Origin: Paucisalibacillus globulus DSM 18846
Lineage (GTDB): Bacteria; Bacillota; Bacilli; Bacillales; Amphibacillaceae
Direction of reading: 5' to 3'
Assembly (NCBI RefSeq): GCF_000482485.1
Contig: NZ_KI519437.1
Coordinates: 124,001-188,000, forward strand
Length of the DNA stretch: 64,000 bases
The translations under genes and the position numbers were made by a program. The notes under the pieces are model-generated. The model saw only the letters and a program-made list of their open reading frames with translations. It had not been told where the DNA came from and searched no databases. Shown here in pieces: positions 38,253 to 47,511 of the stretch; within the stretch, counting starts at the first letter, position 1, and every line of letters starts with the position of its first letter.

Positions 38253-38532
38253 ATATCATCAAGTTATGGGCTAAATTTAGCCAAATACAATTCCTTCTTA
38301 TTAGGTACTACCACCTAATCACGGTATAGGCCTTGATACTAAGGGATTTTTACTAATTACGTATATATCTTATCAACTATAGAATAACCTAATAATCCCA
38401 CTCACTTTGTATATATCCGTAAAATGCCGTAATTGTAACATTGAATTTTAAAATAATAGTATTACCTCTAGTATATGTTGCATAATACTAGTAAGTAAGT
38501 GTGTAGTGATTACTTGATATACATGACTTTAT
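38253..38532. other. AT-rich gap with palindromes between convergent genes
   Basis: Between radC and the minus-strand gene ending at 38533. It contains a perfect 14-bp palindrome GGCTAAATTTAGCC (38269-38282) and several short repeated motifs such as ACTAGTAAGTAAGTG and TATATATC. An origin-like or partition-like function for the element is conceivable, but I see no regular iterons. Confidence 0.35.
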
Positions 38533-39363
38533 CTATGGTTGCATACTATTACAATTTACTCGTATATCAATGTAGCCGATAGAATTTGATACATGCTCTT
38601 TTGATAGTTCAAGTTTAACAATGTTAAACGGTGTTACTATTTGTGTTCCATATAAAATCGGCAAATAGGTCTTTGCCATGTTATCTAAGTCCTTTGATTG
38701 TATCGCTCCATTAAAGTGTAGTTTTACTGCATAATGATTTGAAGCCGCTATTTCAAATCCATCTTTGTAAAGTAGTTCTCTCATTGGTTGATGTAACAGC
38801 TCGATGTGCGGATAGAAATTCTCATCATCGAAGCCACCAGAAAGTATTGGATTGCTCTTTGGCACAATATAGGTAGTAAGACCGTTAAACTGAAGTTTCG
38901 TGGTTTGAGTCAACACGTCATAAATACGAAGGTCAATACTGTCATAAGGCATGCTCTCCCTCATTCTTGAACCCGGTTTACTTGAGTACAAGTTTACCCT
39001 TAAAGAATAGATTTCCGCATCATTAGAGACTATTTCATTGTTAATTGCATCTATAATAGCTTTCACCGATTCTAGTATTGGAAGCTCTTTGCGTGGCCTT
39101 GGTGTTGAAATATTAATCTCTACCCCATATTCACCTTTCAGGAGGGGAAGTATAACCCCCTTTTGGCTTGCTATTGCACGTAAAACCATCGATATCTTTC
39201 CTTGAAAGTCCATCATTGAAGTACTTTGCAATCGATTAGTTCCTTTTGAGCTAGTATGTGGCATTTCCAATGGTTGATCATGTAAAAGTATATGACTACC
39301 TCCATCATGTTCTATTAATACATTCCTATCCATTATCCTTGCTTTTATCTTTTTGTATGTCAT
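38533..39363 (-). CDS. Hypothetical protein with two RusA-like segments
   Basis: 276 aa, start overlapping the stop of the upstream gene (ATGA). I do not recognise the whole protein, but two parts resemble the core of RusA Holliday-junction resolvases: VKAIIDAINNEIVSNDAEIY with following SLRV near 95-120, and SKDLDNMAKTYLPILYG near 219-236, where RusA has its DxDN-K...D pattern. Either the protein is a duplicated RusA-like fold or the resemblance is accidental. It belongs to a two-gene leftward unit of the element. Confidence 0.5.
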   Translation of the reverse strand: MTYKKIKARIMDRNVLIEHDGGSHILLHDQPLEMPHTSSKGTNRLQSTSMMDFQGKISMVLRAIASQKGVILPLLKGEYGVEINISTPRPRKELPILESVKAIIDAINNEIVSNDAEIYSLRVNLYSSKPGSRMRESMPYDSIDLRIYDVLTQTTKLQFNGLTTYIVPKSNPILSGGFDDENFYPHIELLHQPMRELLYKDGFEIAASNHYAVKLHFNGAIQSKDLDNMAKTYLPILYGTQIVTPFNIVKLELSKEHVSNSIGYIDIRVNCNSMQP

Positions 39364-40220
39364 AGAATCATACTTCCCCTTTTGCTATCTAACTCTTTGT
39401 TGTTCACTTTTTTTGCTGATAAATGATATGGTCGTAAAACATAACATTCCCTTATACCTTTTCGAGTAGATACTAATAGACTATCCCCTATATACTCACC
39501 TTTTACAAAGCAAACCTTTACAATCTTAAATAAACCCATAGACAGTAACAGCTTTATTGTATTAACTACCTGTTTCTCTGATTTTTTAACATTGTAATAG
39601 AAGGAATGATCTACGTGTATTGAATTTATTTCTACCTGTACAGATTCAGGATTTACTCCACCAAAATAGCTCAACCAGCAATTTGCATATAAAAGTAGAT
39701 ATACTTTTAACTTTGTGTAAGTCCATGTTCTATCTGCTGTGGATGTGTTCTCCAGCATTTTATTTGTAACTGCATCCGCCGGCACCATAATATACCCTTG
39801 ATTCCTTTGCTTTAGATTACTTGTATAGAATGGTATTGAATTGCAGCTTATATAAGTATTCGTAAATGGATCATAATCAGGTGCAGTTAATAATTCAGTC
39901 TGATACATTTGCTGTTTATGGGAATTGGTTCTCGCAATAAAATAGTTTACCTCCAGCCAATCTAAGGCATTATTTAGTTCATTACGGCTCAACTTCAAGT
40001 CCAATTGTATTTGGGCTTTTGCCTTCTTTACTCTTTGGTATTTCCATTCATATGACTTACACAAATAGATGTATAATTTGAACGTTTTAAGATCAGGAAA
40101 GTCAGGGTAAACGTCGGAAAAGATTTTCCTTTGGATAATAAATTGGCCGTTTGTTGAAACATTAAACTGATTAACTCCTGTTAAGTGCTCTGGCTTCACC
40201 TTAAAGCTATTTAAATTCAT
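39360..40220 (-). CDS. Hypothetical element protein, possible replication initiator
   Basis: 286 aa starting at ATG with AAGGAGACG upstream. The N-terminal half is helical and basic, with a segment (KTFKLYIYLCKSYEWKYQRVKKAKAQI, LKLSRNELNNALDWLEV) that looks like a winged helix; a similar unit appears near 215-245 (KKSEKQVVNTIKLLLSMGLFKIV). Two winged helices are the plan of many plasmid Rep proteins, but no family motif is visible. Its coupling to the RusA-like gene and the AT-rich gap behind them would fit a replication or processing role. Divergent from the XRE gene. Confidence 0.45.
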   Translation of the reverse strand: MNLNSFKVKPEHLTGVNQFNVSTNGQFIIQRKIFSDVYPDFPDLKTFKLYIYLCKSYEWKYQRVKKAKAQIQLDLKLSRNELNNALDWLEVNYFIARTNSHKQQMYQTELLTAPDYDPFTNTYISCNSIPFYTSNLKQRNQGYIMVPADAVTNKMLENTSTADRTWTYTKLKVYLLLYANCWLSYFGGVNPESVQVEINSIHVDHSFYYNVKKSEKQVVNTIKLLLSMGLFKIVKVCFVKGEYIGDSLLVSTRKGIRECYVLRPYHLSAKKVNNKELDSKRGSMIL

Positions 40221-40327
40221 AAACGTCTCCTTGTTTTAAAATATAATGGATTATAACCCGTGTATTTGAATTTATATTACAATAGTGTTAGTATTAATTC
40301 AAGAAATAATTATTTGGAGGTGCTGTT

Positions 40328-41002
40328 TTGTCTGCAATTAATATTGACTCTTATGATTTTAAACACCTTAAAGAATGTACATTAGGTGAACGACTACGTT
40401 TTTTTAGACAACACATGGTACAGTACCATGGATCTGATTACACTATAACCTCACTTGGATCCAGAATTGGTGTTGCACCACAGTCAATTTCAGCAATTGA
40501 AAGAGGCGATTCTAAAAACCCATCTTTTCAGCTCATCCATAAGTTAACTCAAGAATATAGAGTTCCTCTGGAATCTGTTACAGACGAATTTTATCTGGGC
40601 GAAGAAAGATTGTTTTCTATTGGCATACCTGAAGTAATAGAGACTGATATCGACTTTGACGATGTAGATGAATTAGTTATCGCAGTCGAAGATAATGAGA
40701 GTAATGACGATGAAATCTATTTCGATTTCGATGATACGAAAGGAATCTTGCTTTATCATTGCCTAGGCAAAAATGAATATAAGCCTATTTACCACATTCA
40801 TTTCAAAGAAGACATTACTGATTATGAAATGGAGAGTTTAATCTCACGAATGCTAATGGAGACCACTTCTCTGACTCAAGGGAATTTTGATAGTTCTAAG
40901 GCTAATCACCCATTACATGAGGCCCGTCAAATCATCAATTCTCAAAACAAGTTGTTGTCATCTGGAGAGTTAATAAACCTTCTTGTTAATAAGAAGAAGT
41001 AA
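40328..41002 (+). CDS. XRE-family transcriptional regulator
   Basis: 224 aa with a TTG start seven to eight bases after TTGGAGGT. The N-terminal HTH_3 domain (about 17-72: LGERLRFFRQHMV, TSLGSRIGVAPQSISAIERGDSKNPSFQLIHKLTQEY) is complete. The rest is acidic (DVDELVIAVEDNESNDDEIYFDFDD), then a mixed domain of unknown fold. It stands directly before the small protein and the recombinase and divergent from the possible Rep gene, so it probably controls excision or replication of the element. Confidence 0.82.
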   Translation: MSAINIDSYDFKHLKECTLGERLRFFRQHMVQYHGSDYTITSLGSRIGVAPQSISAIERGDSKNPSFQLIHKLTQEYRVPLESVTDEFYLGEERLFSIGIPEVIETDIDFDDVDELVIAVEDNESNDDEIYFDFDDTKGILLYHCLGKNEYKPIYHIHFKEDITDYEMESLISRMLMETTSLTQGNFDSSKANHPLHEARQIINSQNKLLSSGELINLLVNKKK

Positions 41003-41034
41003 CAAACAACGAAACTTATAGGAGTGGATTTAAC

Positions 41035-41193
41035 ATGGTGGAATACCCAAGCCACAACATGATTGGAGAACTTGAGGCAGATGCTCGAAAGAGGGAGGCA
41101 TTCTTAGATCAACTGACATCTATTATTGAAAGTACTTTGTCTAAGAGTGATGTAACTGGCAACAAAAAAATCGCTAATAAGGAGGCGTTTTAA
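41035..41193 (+). CDS. 52-aa protein coupled to the recombinase
   Basis: A short gene with ATAGGAGTGG upstream encoding MVEYPSHNMIGELEADARKR and a helical remainder. Its stop codon overlaps the recombinase start (TAATG), and the recombinase ribosome binding site AAGGAGG lies inside it, so its translation should feed the recombinase. Size, charge and position suggest a recombination directionality factor or regulator, which is inference. Confidence 0.6.
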   Translation: MVEYPSHNMIGELEADARKREAFLDQLTSIIESTLSKSDVTGNKKIANKEAF

Positions 41194-43109
41194 TGATTAA
41201 AGGAGTAATCTACGCACGAGTAAGTACAGAGGAACAAGCAACAGAAGGATACAGTATTGAAGCACAGAAACAGCTTCTCTACGATTATGCAAAACAACGT
41301 GACATTCAGATTATTGATGAATATATCGATGAGGGGAGAAGTGGAAAAAGTATTCAGGGTAGACCACAAATGCAACGTCTACTGAAGGAATCAAAAAATG
41401 GAGAATTTGATACTGTTATAACATATAAACTAGACCGGTTGGCACGTAAAACAAGGGATTCGCTTGAAATTGTTGAAACTCTTGAGCGCCACAATGTTCA
41501 ACTAATGAGTTATTCAGAGAACATTGATACTACTACACCTGGTGGAAAGATGTTCTACACAGTAATGAGTTCTGTTGCTGAAATGGAGCGGGCAACGATA
41601 ATTGATCGTGTTAAGATGGGAATGAATCAACGAGCTAATCAAGGAATGTGGAATGGTGGAATAGTGCTTGGTTATGATGTGATTAACAAGGAACTTATCA
41701 TCAATGAAGATGAAGCAAAGATTGTAAAAGAGATATTTATCTTAGCAAGTAAAGGCCATGGCTATAAGAAAATTGCTTATGAAATGAACAAGCTTGGTTA
41801 TAAAACAAAAAAGAAGAAGGATTTCTCCATTGCTACTATTAAAGGTATTTTAGAGAATCCATTATACATAGGAAAAATTCGTTATAATCAGCATGAGAAT
41901 TGGTCTGAGAAAAGAAGAAAAGGTAAAAATGATAATCCGATTATAAGAGATGGCATACACACTCCGATAATCGAGATGGAGCTTTGGAATCAAGTACAAC
42001 AAAAATTGAAAACACGCTCCTTCCGTCCAGCACAATCGTCAAAACCATACTTCTTAGGTCGATTACTTCGTTGTCCTGAATGCGGATATGGAATGACTGC
42101 AGCAAAGTCAAGAGGTAAAAATGGCAAGCAATACAGACTTTATCAATGCGGTCAATATAAAAACAAAGGTAGAACTGCATGCCAAGCCCATACCATAAAT
42201 GCGGACAAGGCTGAACAATATGTAATTAATGAATTAAAGCGTATTGTAACACTTCCCCTTTTTATTGAGAAGTTAGTCAACAAAATGAATAATGAAAGAT
42301 TGAATGCTGAATCTCCATTACTAGATGAGAAAAAACGGCTGCTTAAAAACAAAAAGAAAACTGAAAAGCAGTTAGACAATTTAGTTACATTGCTAATGGA
42401 TGATCCCGATTTAAGGGATATTTATAGTAAGAAAATGTTAGAACAGAAAAAACAACTGGTTACCATTGAAAGTCATATAGAGAAGGTTGAAAAAGAGCTA
42501 CAAACTATCAGTAAAGATCCCATCGATGCTGAAGCACTGACTCATCTTCTTAAAAACATTGATACTCTTTTGGATAAAGCGGATACTACAGAAAAGAAGG
42601 AGTTGCTTTCACTCTTTATAAAGGATATCCAAATAACCAAAGAAAAGGTATCTCACAAGGAAGGTAGACAAATCAAGTGTATCAATCTGATGTTTGACTT
42701 CACCATTGAGGCCTTACAAGGTAGTTCTAGTATCTTAATTAATAAAATGTCTGAAGTAAACTGCATTGCACCACTCGATACAACCTTTATGGAAGAGCCA
42801 TTTTCAAGGGAGGAAAACTTTAGGGAAGCCTTAACTTCCCTTAATATTTTACCCTTATTTATGATACGGTTCCCCCCTAATAATCCTAAACCCCCGATAA
42901 ACCTGTTCAACCAACACCAATCGCATCAACTGATGAGGAAACGTCATCTTAGAAAAAGACAGTGCAAAATCCCCCCGCTTCTGCACCTCCTCACTAATCC
43001 CAAGCGACCCACCAATCACAAACGCAATCTTACTCTTCCCATAAGTCGCAAGCTCGTCCATCTTAGCAGCCAGCTGTTCCGAACTAATCATCTTCCCACC
43101 AATTTCTAA
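41193..43109 (+). CDS. Large serine recombinase of the element (C-terminus fused to antisense rlmH)
   Basis: 638 codons. The resolvase domain has the catalytic Ser at S11 (YARVSTEEQ) and the Arg cluster [12 protein letters not shown]; then the recombinase domain ([30 protein letters not shown]), a zinc ribbon (CPECGYG ... C ... C near 290-330) and a long coiled coil (about 365-470). Residues 1-558 end in element DNA at the attachment repeat; the last 80 residues are read from the antisense strand of rlmH and are not native. Such enzymes integrate DNA at short att sites; the position at the 3' end of rlmH matches the SCC integration site. Likely fully able to act with residues 1-558. Confidence 0.9.
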   Translation: MIKGVIYARVSTEEQATEGYSIEAQKQLLYDYAKQRDIQIIDEYIDEGRSGKSIQGRPQMQRLLKESKNGEFDTVITYKLDRLARKTRDSLEIVETLERHNVQLMSYSENIDTTTPGGKMFYTVMSSVAEMERATIIDRVKMGMNQRANQGMWNGGIVLGYDVINKELIINEDEAKIVKEIFILASKGHGYKKIAYEMNKLGYKTKKKKDFSIATIKGILENPLYIGKIRYNQHENWSEKRRKGKNDNPIIRDGIHTPIIEMELWNQVQQKLKTRSFRPAQSSKPYFLGRLLRCPECGYGMTAAKSRGKNGKQYRLYQCGQYKNKGRTACQAHTINADKAEQYVINELKRIVTLPLFIEKLVNKMNNERLNAESPLLDEKKRLLKNKKKTEKQLDNLVTLLMDDPDLRDIYSKKMLEQKKQLVTIESHIEKVEKELQTISKDPIDAEALTHLLKNIDTLLDKADTTEKKELLSLFIKDIQITKEKVSHKEGRQIKCINLMFDFTIEALQGSSSILINKMSEVNCIAPLDTTFMEEPFSREENFREALTSLNILPLFMIRFPPNNPKPPINLFNQHQSHQLMRKRHLRKRQCKIPPLLHLLTNPKRPTNHKRNLTLPISRKLVHLSSQLFRTNHLPTNF

Positions 43110-43334
43110 TGTAATTACATATGTATCCTGCCCAATATGGGAAAGAATTCGTTCTCCTTCCTTCCGCTTCACTTCAACCATTTCTGCTTCACTCATATTC
43201 TCAGGAGCCTTCTCGTCCGCTACTTCTACAATGTCTACCTTTGCATAGGCAGTCAGTCGCTTCAAATACTCTTCTATTCCCTGTTTTAAATACTTTTCCT
43301 TCAGTTTACCTACTGACACAATTGTAATCTTCAT
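42855..43334 (-). CDS. rlmH: 23S rRNA pseudouridine-1915 N3-methyltransferase RlmH
   Basis: 159 aa, full length. [20 protein letters not shown] at the start, [13 protein letters not shown] (SPOUT knot) in the middle and [11 protein letters not shown] at the very end are the RlmH pattern. It methylates pseudouridine 1915 in helix 69 of 23S rRNA using SAM. The 3' end (EPYHK-stop) is the attachment site: the 11-bp repeat overlaps its stop codon and the protein stays intact after integration, as in staphylococcal SCC. The recombinase frame runs 255 bp into it on the opposite strand. Confidence 0.95.
   Translation of the reverse strand: MKITIVSVGKLKEKYLKQGIEEYLKRLTAYAKVDIVEVADEKAPENMSEAEMVEVKRKEGERILSHIGQDTYVITLEIGGKMISSEQLAAKMDELATYGKSKIAFVIGGSLGISEEVQKRGDFALSFSKMTFPHQLMRLVLVEQVYRGFRIIRGEPYHK
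42856..42866. repeat. Putative right attachment site at the rlmH 3' end
   Basis: TATTTATGATA, exact direct copy of 6952-6962. On the coding strand of rlmH it reads TATCATAAATA: codons for Tyr-His-Lys and most of the stop. Integration by the adjacent serine recombinase would keep rlmH whole because the element supplies the same bases. Confidence 0.7.
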
Positions 43335-43569
43335 TGGCTTACCGTCCTTTTTTATCTTCTTCTAATAGTGTATCAAACCAGATGAATTTTACCATCGTTT
43401 CATCACCTCTCTTCTAAAGAATAAACAAACATACATTTTTTATTTTCTAATGAATTAGTACAATCGGATTGACACTTCTATTAATAAAGTATAAAAGAAC
43501 TCCTAACTTCTAGGAACCATCCTCACCATTCAGAAGATGGCTCTATTTAATCCATGCTAAATAAATACT

Positions 43570-44172
43570 TTACAACTGCCCGTTATACCTAGACTCGATA
43601 AGCATCCGAATATAAGCACCTAAAAATACTACGAATGCTGTATCCAACTTAAACAGTCCTACTACTAATAACATTACAGCAACTCCTAATGCGATCTTTC
43701 TTGAACGAATAATTGCTCCAACAATTGCAGCATATACGAGATGATCATTTAAAAATGAACTAATCGAACTTAACCATTCCATTTCTCCCATTGCAGATGC
43801 TAACGTGACGTGCCCGAATATCGCGCCTACACCTACAGCTAACCCAAAAACTGCCAGTCCTGTTTGGCGGATGTTTTCTTTTTTTACTCCGAATAGGATT
43901 GCTCCAATGGATGTCATTTGTATACTTAATACTTCTACATCTAATGTGATGAACTCCATATTAATAGTTGTTGTAATCGCAATATCAAACAAGTCCCCTA
44001 AGGATTCACTAATTGTCGGAGCCTTCCCAGCAACTAACCCGATTATGATGATAGAAACAGCAGATTTACTATTCGAAGCTCTAGTTACGACCTGTTCCAG
44101 CAAACCTCTTAACGGTTCCATGCGATAGATACATATACTAACAAGAAGTGTGATAATCGCTGCTTCTAACAA
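43570..44172 (-). CDS. Integral membrane protein of unknown function
   Basis: I favour the TTG at 44172 (200 aa), eight bases after AAAGGAGGTGAGGAC; the frame is open nine codons further. About five hydrophobic segments are visible (EAAIITLLVSICIY, VSIIIIGLVAG, GLAVFGLAVGVGAIFG, VYAAIVGAIIRS, LGVAVMLLVVGLF). No motif points to a substrate. It lies upstream of rlmH on the same strand, separated by 235 bp with no clear shared transcript. Confidence 0.6.
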   Translation of the reverse strand: MLEAAIITLLVSICIYRMEPLRGLLEQVVTRASNSKSAVSIIIIGLVAGKAPTISESLGDLFDIAITTTINMEFITLDVEVLSIQMTSIGAILFGVKKENIRQTGLAVFGLAVGVGAIFGHVTLASAMGEMEWLSSISSFLNDHLVYAAIVGAIIRSRKIALGVAVMLLVVGLFKLDTAFVVFLGAYIRMLIESRYNGQL

Positions 44173-44502
44173 GTCCTCACCTCCTTTCCCTTTTACCATT
44201 ACAATATGCTCACTTAAGGGACATGCTTGGGATAATATAGTTAATTTACAGAAAATGTGTTCATAACTAGCTAAGCCTAATTCCTACCTCACCTTTGAAA
44301 AAGTATTACTGCTTTATGAAACTAGCAAAGGTGAAATAATTGACAAAATAAAAAACAACCTCAAAAACAAGGATAATATTCCCCCTACGAAACTACTATT
44401 CTATTGACATTCTTCGACATAGATTTACAATAAAATAAGAGAATTCTATATATTAAAACGAAAATACATACATAAATAACAATTATGGAAAGGAAGAATT
44501 TC

Positions 44503-45258
44503 ATGTCAAAAGAACCAGATAAAAAAGGGCTAGGATGGTTTAAAGGGAATCGAACAAACCCGGATGCAAATGAAGCATGGGAAAATATTATTACGGAGAA
44601 GGAAATAGCTGCAACGAAGGCGGTAGAAGAAATCGTTCAGGAGGAAAGTCCTACTGAACTGGAAGAATCCGCCAATAGGAATGTACTATCCAAGGAGAAC
44701 CAGGACAAGCAATCATTGGATTTAATTGTTGCAGTTGAAAACCTGTTAAAGGATCGTCAATTAGAGCAGTTTAAACGTAATAATCTTGCTAAACGTCTAT
44801 TGGAAGCAAATGAATCGATTAGTCGATACAAACAAGATTTAGAGAACCGTGAGCAACTTCTTAGTGAAAAGAATAAAGAAATTCAAACATTAGAAAACAA
44901 CTTAACTAATAAACAAATGAGCTATGATCAATTGCTAGAGGACTATAAGGAGTACCAATTTAATTCCAACACCGAATATGAAAAGGTTACCAGTCTTCTA
45001 GAAACGGAACAAAATAAATACACTACGTTAAATGAGGAATTTACGAATAGCAAATACGAGCACATGCAAAAAGCGAATGAATTAGCAGAGAAGATCCGAA
45101 ACATGGAAGCTGAAAATAAAAAATACGCTACAAGCTATCAACAAATTGTGGAAGAGAAAAATCAACTAATGAAAACGATTAATGAATTTACCGAACGTAT
45201 GTCATTCTCTTTCACACCAAAAACCAGTTCATCTCATTCAACTGAACAAGATTCCTAG
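44503..45258 (+). CDS. Coiled-coil protein of unknown function
   Basis: I choose the ATG at 44503 (MSKEPDKKGLGWF, 251 aa), preceded by GGAAAGGAAG. From about residue 70 to 235 the sequence is one long heptad-rich coiled coil, with no cysteines and no membrane segment. It is the first of four genes in the same direction (deacetylase, M23 peptidase, bactofilin), so it may act as a cytoplasmic scaffold of an envelope machine; that is inference. Confidence 0.6.
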   Translation: MSKEPDKKGLGWFKGNRTNPDANEAWENIITEKEIAATKAVEEIVQEESPTELEESANRNVLSKENQDKQSLDLIVAVENLLKDRQLEQFKRNNLAKRLLEANESISRYKQDLENREQLLSEKNKEIQTLENNLTNKQMSYDQLLEDYKEYQFNSNTEYEKVTSLLETEQNKYTTLNEEFTNSKYEHMQKANELAEKIRNMEAENKKYATSYQQIVEEKNQLMKTINEFTERMSFSFTPKTSSSHSTEQDS

Positions 45259-45304
45259 ATTAAAAGATTAATAGCCATCCTTTGGGGGAAGGAGAATTTG
45301 TCTT

Positions 45305-46537
45305 ATGTACCATCTGAAGATACTACAACTAGTAGGGATTAGAGAATATAAACATAATTATTATTTACAAGTCAATGTGCAGTTTGAAAAGGAAGAGACA
45401 TTCTACTGGGAAGTTGATCAGCAAACCGCTACAAGTTTACACGAGGTCACAGATTTTACAAAGGGTTACCACTATCGACTGTCACTTCGAACATACCTAG
45501 ATAAAAGTACCGTCACACGCACAATGCTGGAGCAAAGTAATCAGCTAGAGTTCACCTGTTCAGATGATTACGCGTGTCAATTAGCTAGATTAAAGAGAAT
45601 AGATTGTTTCGATAAAGTGGATACACTTCCGTTTCTGTCAAAAGAGCTAGCATTTACTCCAATAGAAGAGAACGCACAACAAGCAGAATTGACATCAAGT
45701 GAGCCACAAGCACCTGCTAAGGTTAAACGCAAATTCTCTTGGTTGCTTGCTACTGCTTTTGCGATTATTTGTGCAATCATTTTTACATATACTGGTCATT
45801 CTATTTTGACAATGGCATTAGCACAACCAGAAAAAGTTGCTGATAAACAGGAAATAACTATAGAAGAAACTCCTCTTAAAGAGAGTATAGAGCCGAAACC
45901 TGAAACGACTATACAAGAAGAAACTATTACGATTGACGAAAATCCAGCCATTCCATTTTTTGAGCTTGGGGATGGGACTTCACATAGTGTCCCCGAGGGA
46001 AAGGTGGCTCTCACATTTGATGATGGTCCATCTTCCTTTACAAAAGAGATTATTGATATTTTAATAGATAGTGATGCTGGTGGTACTTTCTTTTTAGTCG
46101 GTTCTAATGTAGCGAAATACCCTGAAAATACGGAGTACATACATAAAAATGGCTATTCTATTGGTAGCCACTCCATGAACCATATTAATTTTGCAAGTAG
46201 TGGAGCAAACACACAGCAAGAAGAGCTACTTCAATCTAGTGAATTAATTGAGGCAATAACTGGTGAAGATGTAACACTGTTCCGACCTCCCTTTGGTCAA
46301 ATGAACAACACAACAGAGCAATTAACAGCAGATTTGGGGCAGCGCATTATTCTTTGGAACAATGATCCAAGAGATTGGCAATCACGTAATGCGAATAAAA
46401 TTATTCAACATATTAAATCAACAGAAGTATCTGGGTCTATTATTCTTCTTCATGAGACCAAAGCAACGCTAGAAGCATTACCTAAGATTATTGCGTATCT
46501 TAAGGAGCAAAATTTGGAACTTGTTACATTACGCTAA
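45305..46537 (+). CDS. Membrane-anchored polysaccharide deacetylase
   Basis: 410 aa. A cytoplasmic N-terminal domain of about 140 residues is followed by one membrane segment (145-163), a Thr/Glu/Pro-rich linker, and a NodB-type deacetylase domain outside the cell: TFDDGPS at 237-243 supplies the catalytic and metal Asp, H289 and H293 in GSHSMNH the metal His residues, then FRPPFGQMN. It should remove acetyl groups from peptidoglycan or another wall glycan. The cytoplasmic domain is unusual for this enzyme class and could contact the coiled-coil protein encoded 46 bp upstream. Confidence 0.85.
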   Translation: MYHLKILQLVGIREYKHNYYLQVNVQFEKEETFYWEVDQQTATSLHEVTDFTKGYHYRLSLRTYLDKSTVTRTMLEQSNQLEFTCSDDYACQLARLKRIDCFDKVDTLPFLSKELAFTPIEENAQQAELTSSEPQAPAKVKRKFSWLLATAFAIICAIIFTYTGHSILTMALAQPEKVADKQEITIEETPLKESIEPKPETTIQEETITIDENPAIPFFELGDGTSHSVPEGKVALTFDDGPSSFTKEIIDILIDSDAGGTFFLVGSNVAKYPENTEYIHKNGYSIGSHSMNHINFASSGANTQQEELLQSSELIEAITGEDVTLFRPPFGQMNNTTEQLTADLGQRIILWNNDPRDWQSRNANKIIQHIKSTEVSGSIILLHETKATLEALPKIIAYLKEQNLELVTLR

Positions 46538-46575
46538 CCCTGCCTAGATTAGAGAAGGGAAAGGAGTTCAGATGG

Positions 46576-47490
46576 TTGAAACGGAAGAAAAAAAGAAGCA
46601 ATTTGCTCACCTTCACCATTCTATCTAATGATGCTAGCCAAGTTGTAAAACAATTTCATATGAATAAGAGTTTACTATACAGTATTGCCGCTCTTGCCGC
46701 TATTCCAGTACTTGCACTGTTTTATTATATTCATGCAAATCACGGTCAACAGGCTGAAATAGAGGAGCTTTCTAGCTACCTTAAAGTGGAAACAGCAAAA
46801 AGTGAACAATTACAAGATACAATGGCAGTACTTGAAGAAGAAACTGGTGAAACAAGGGCAAGGCTTGAAGAATTAACCGAACTAGAAGTACAAATGAGAA
46901 CTTACATCAATGAATTACCGACATTGGTTGAACCAAGTGGCGGAATACATATTGCAGCAGATGGGACAAACACAGAAGTTTCAGCAGAAGGTTTGTCCTT
47001 TTTAGCGTCAAATGAACTCATAGAACGCTATAAAGAAACACTAGCAATTGCTGATGAGGTGAGTATAGAACTCCAATACACGCCAACCGCATGGCCAACA
47101 AACCCAGATTCGATTACATCCGACTTTGGTGTACGAAATGATCCATTCCAGCGTTCCTCATCCTTCCATAGTGGGGTAGATATTCGCGGATACTACGGGA
47201 CACCTGTATATGCAACCGCAGATGGAACGGTTACCATGTCAAAATACTATGGTAGCTATGGGAATGCAATTATTATTAAGCACTCTAGTACCTTCCAAAC
47301 CCTGTATGGGCATCTAATGGAGATTGATGTGGAAGATGGGGACGTCGTGAAAAAAGGCGACATCATTGGCACAGTAGGAAGTACAGGGAGAAGTACTGGC
47401 CCACACCTCCATTATGAAGTGATAAAAGATGGCGAACCAGTTGATCCGAAAGCTTACTTTAATTTATATGGTGAATTTGATATCGAATAG
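46576..47490 (+). CDS. Membrane-anchored M23 metallopeptidase
   Basis: 304 aa with a TTG start nine bases after GGAG; an ATG four bases upstream is in another frame that stops early. It has a basic cytoplasmic tail, a membrane helix at about 33-52, an extracellular coiled coil (about 57-110) and an M23 domain with H198-x3-D202, H246 in LYGHL, and H277-L-H279. It should act as a peptidoglycan endopeptidase or, if inactive, a structural factor; all zinc ligands seem present. The bactofilin gene follows closely, a pairing known from cell-shape systems. Confidence 0.88.
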   Translation: MKRKKKRSNLLTFTILSNDASQVVKQFHMNKSLLYSIAALAAIPVLALFYYIHANHGQQAEIEELSSYLKVETAKSEQLQDTMAVLEEETGETRARLEELTELEVQMRTYINELPTLVEPSGGIHIAADGTNTEVSAEGLSFLASNELIERYKETLAIADEVSIELQYTPTAWPTNPDSITSDFGVRNDPFQRSSSFHSGVDIRGYYGTPVYATADGTVTMSKYYGSYGNAIIIKHSSTFQTLYGHLMEIDVEDGDVVKKGDIIGTVGSTGRSTGPHLHYEVIKDGEPVDPKAYFNLYGEFDIE

Positions 47491-47511
47491 TTTACCAGAA
47501 AGGGAGAAATG

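Noticed and set aside
40328-41002. The XRE regulator as the BREX repressor
   Set aside because: It lies 4.7 kb away from the BREX promoter, next to the recombinase, and has no WYL domain.
42867-43109. The last 80 residues of the recombinase as a native domain
   Set aside because: They are antisense of rlmH, Pro/His/Arg/Leu-rich, and begin exactly after the attachment repeat; they result from integration.
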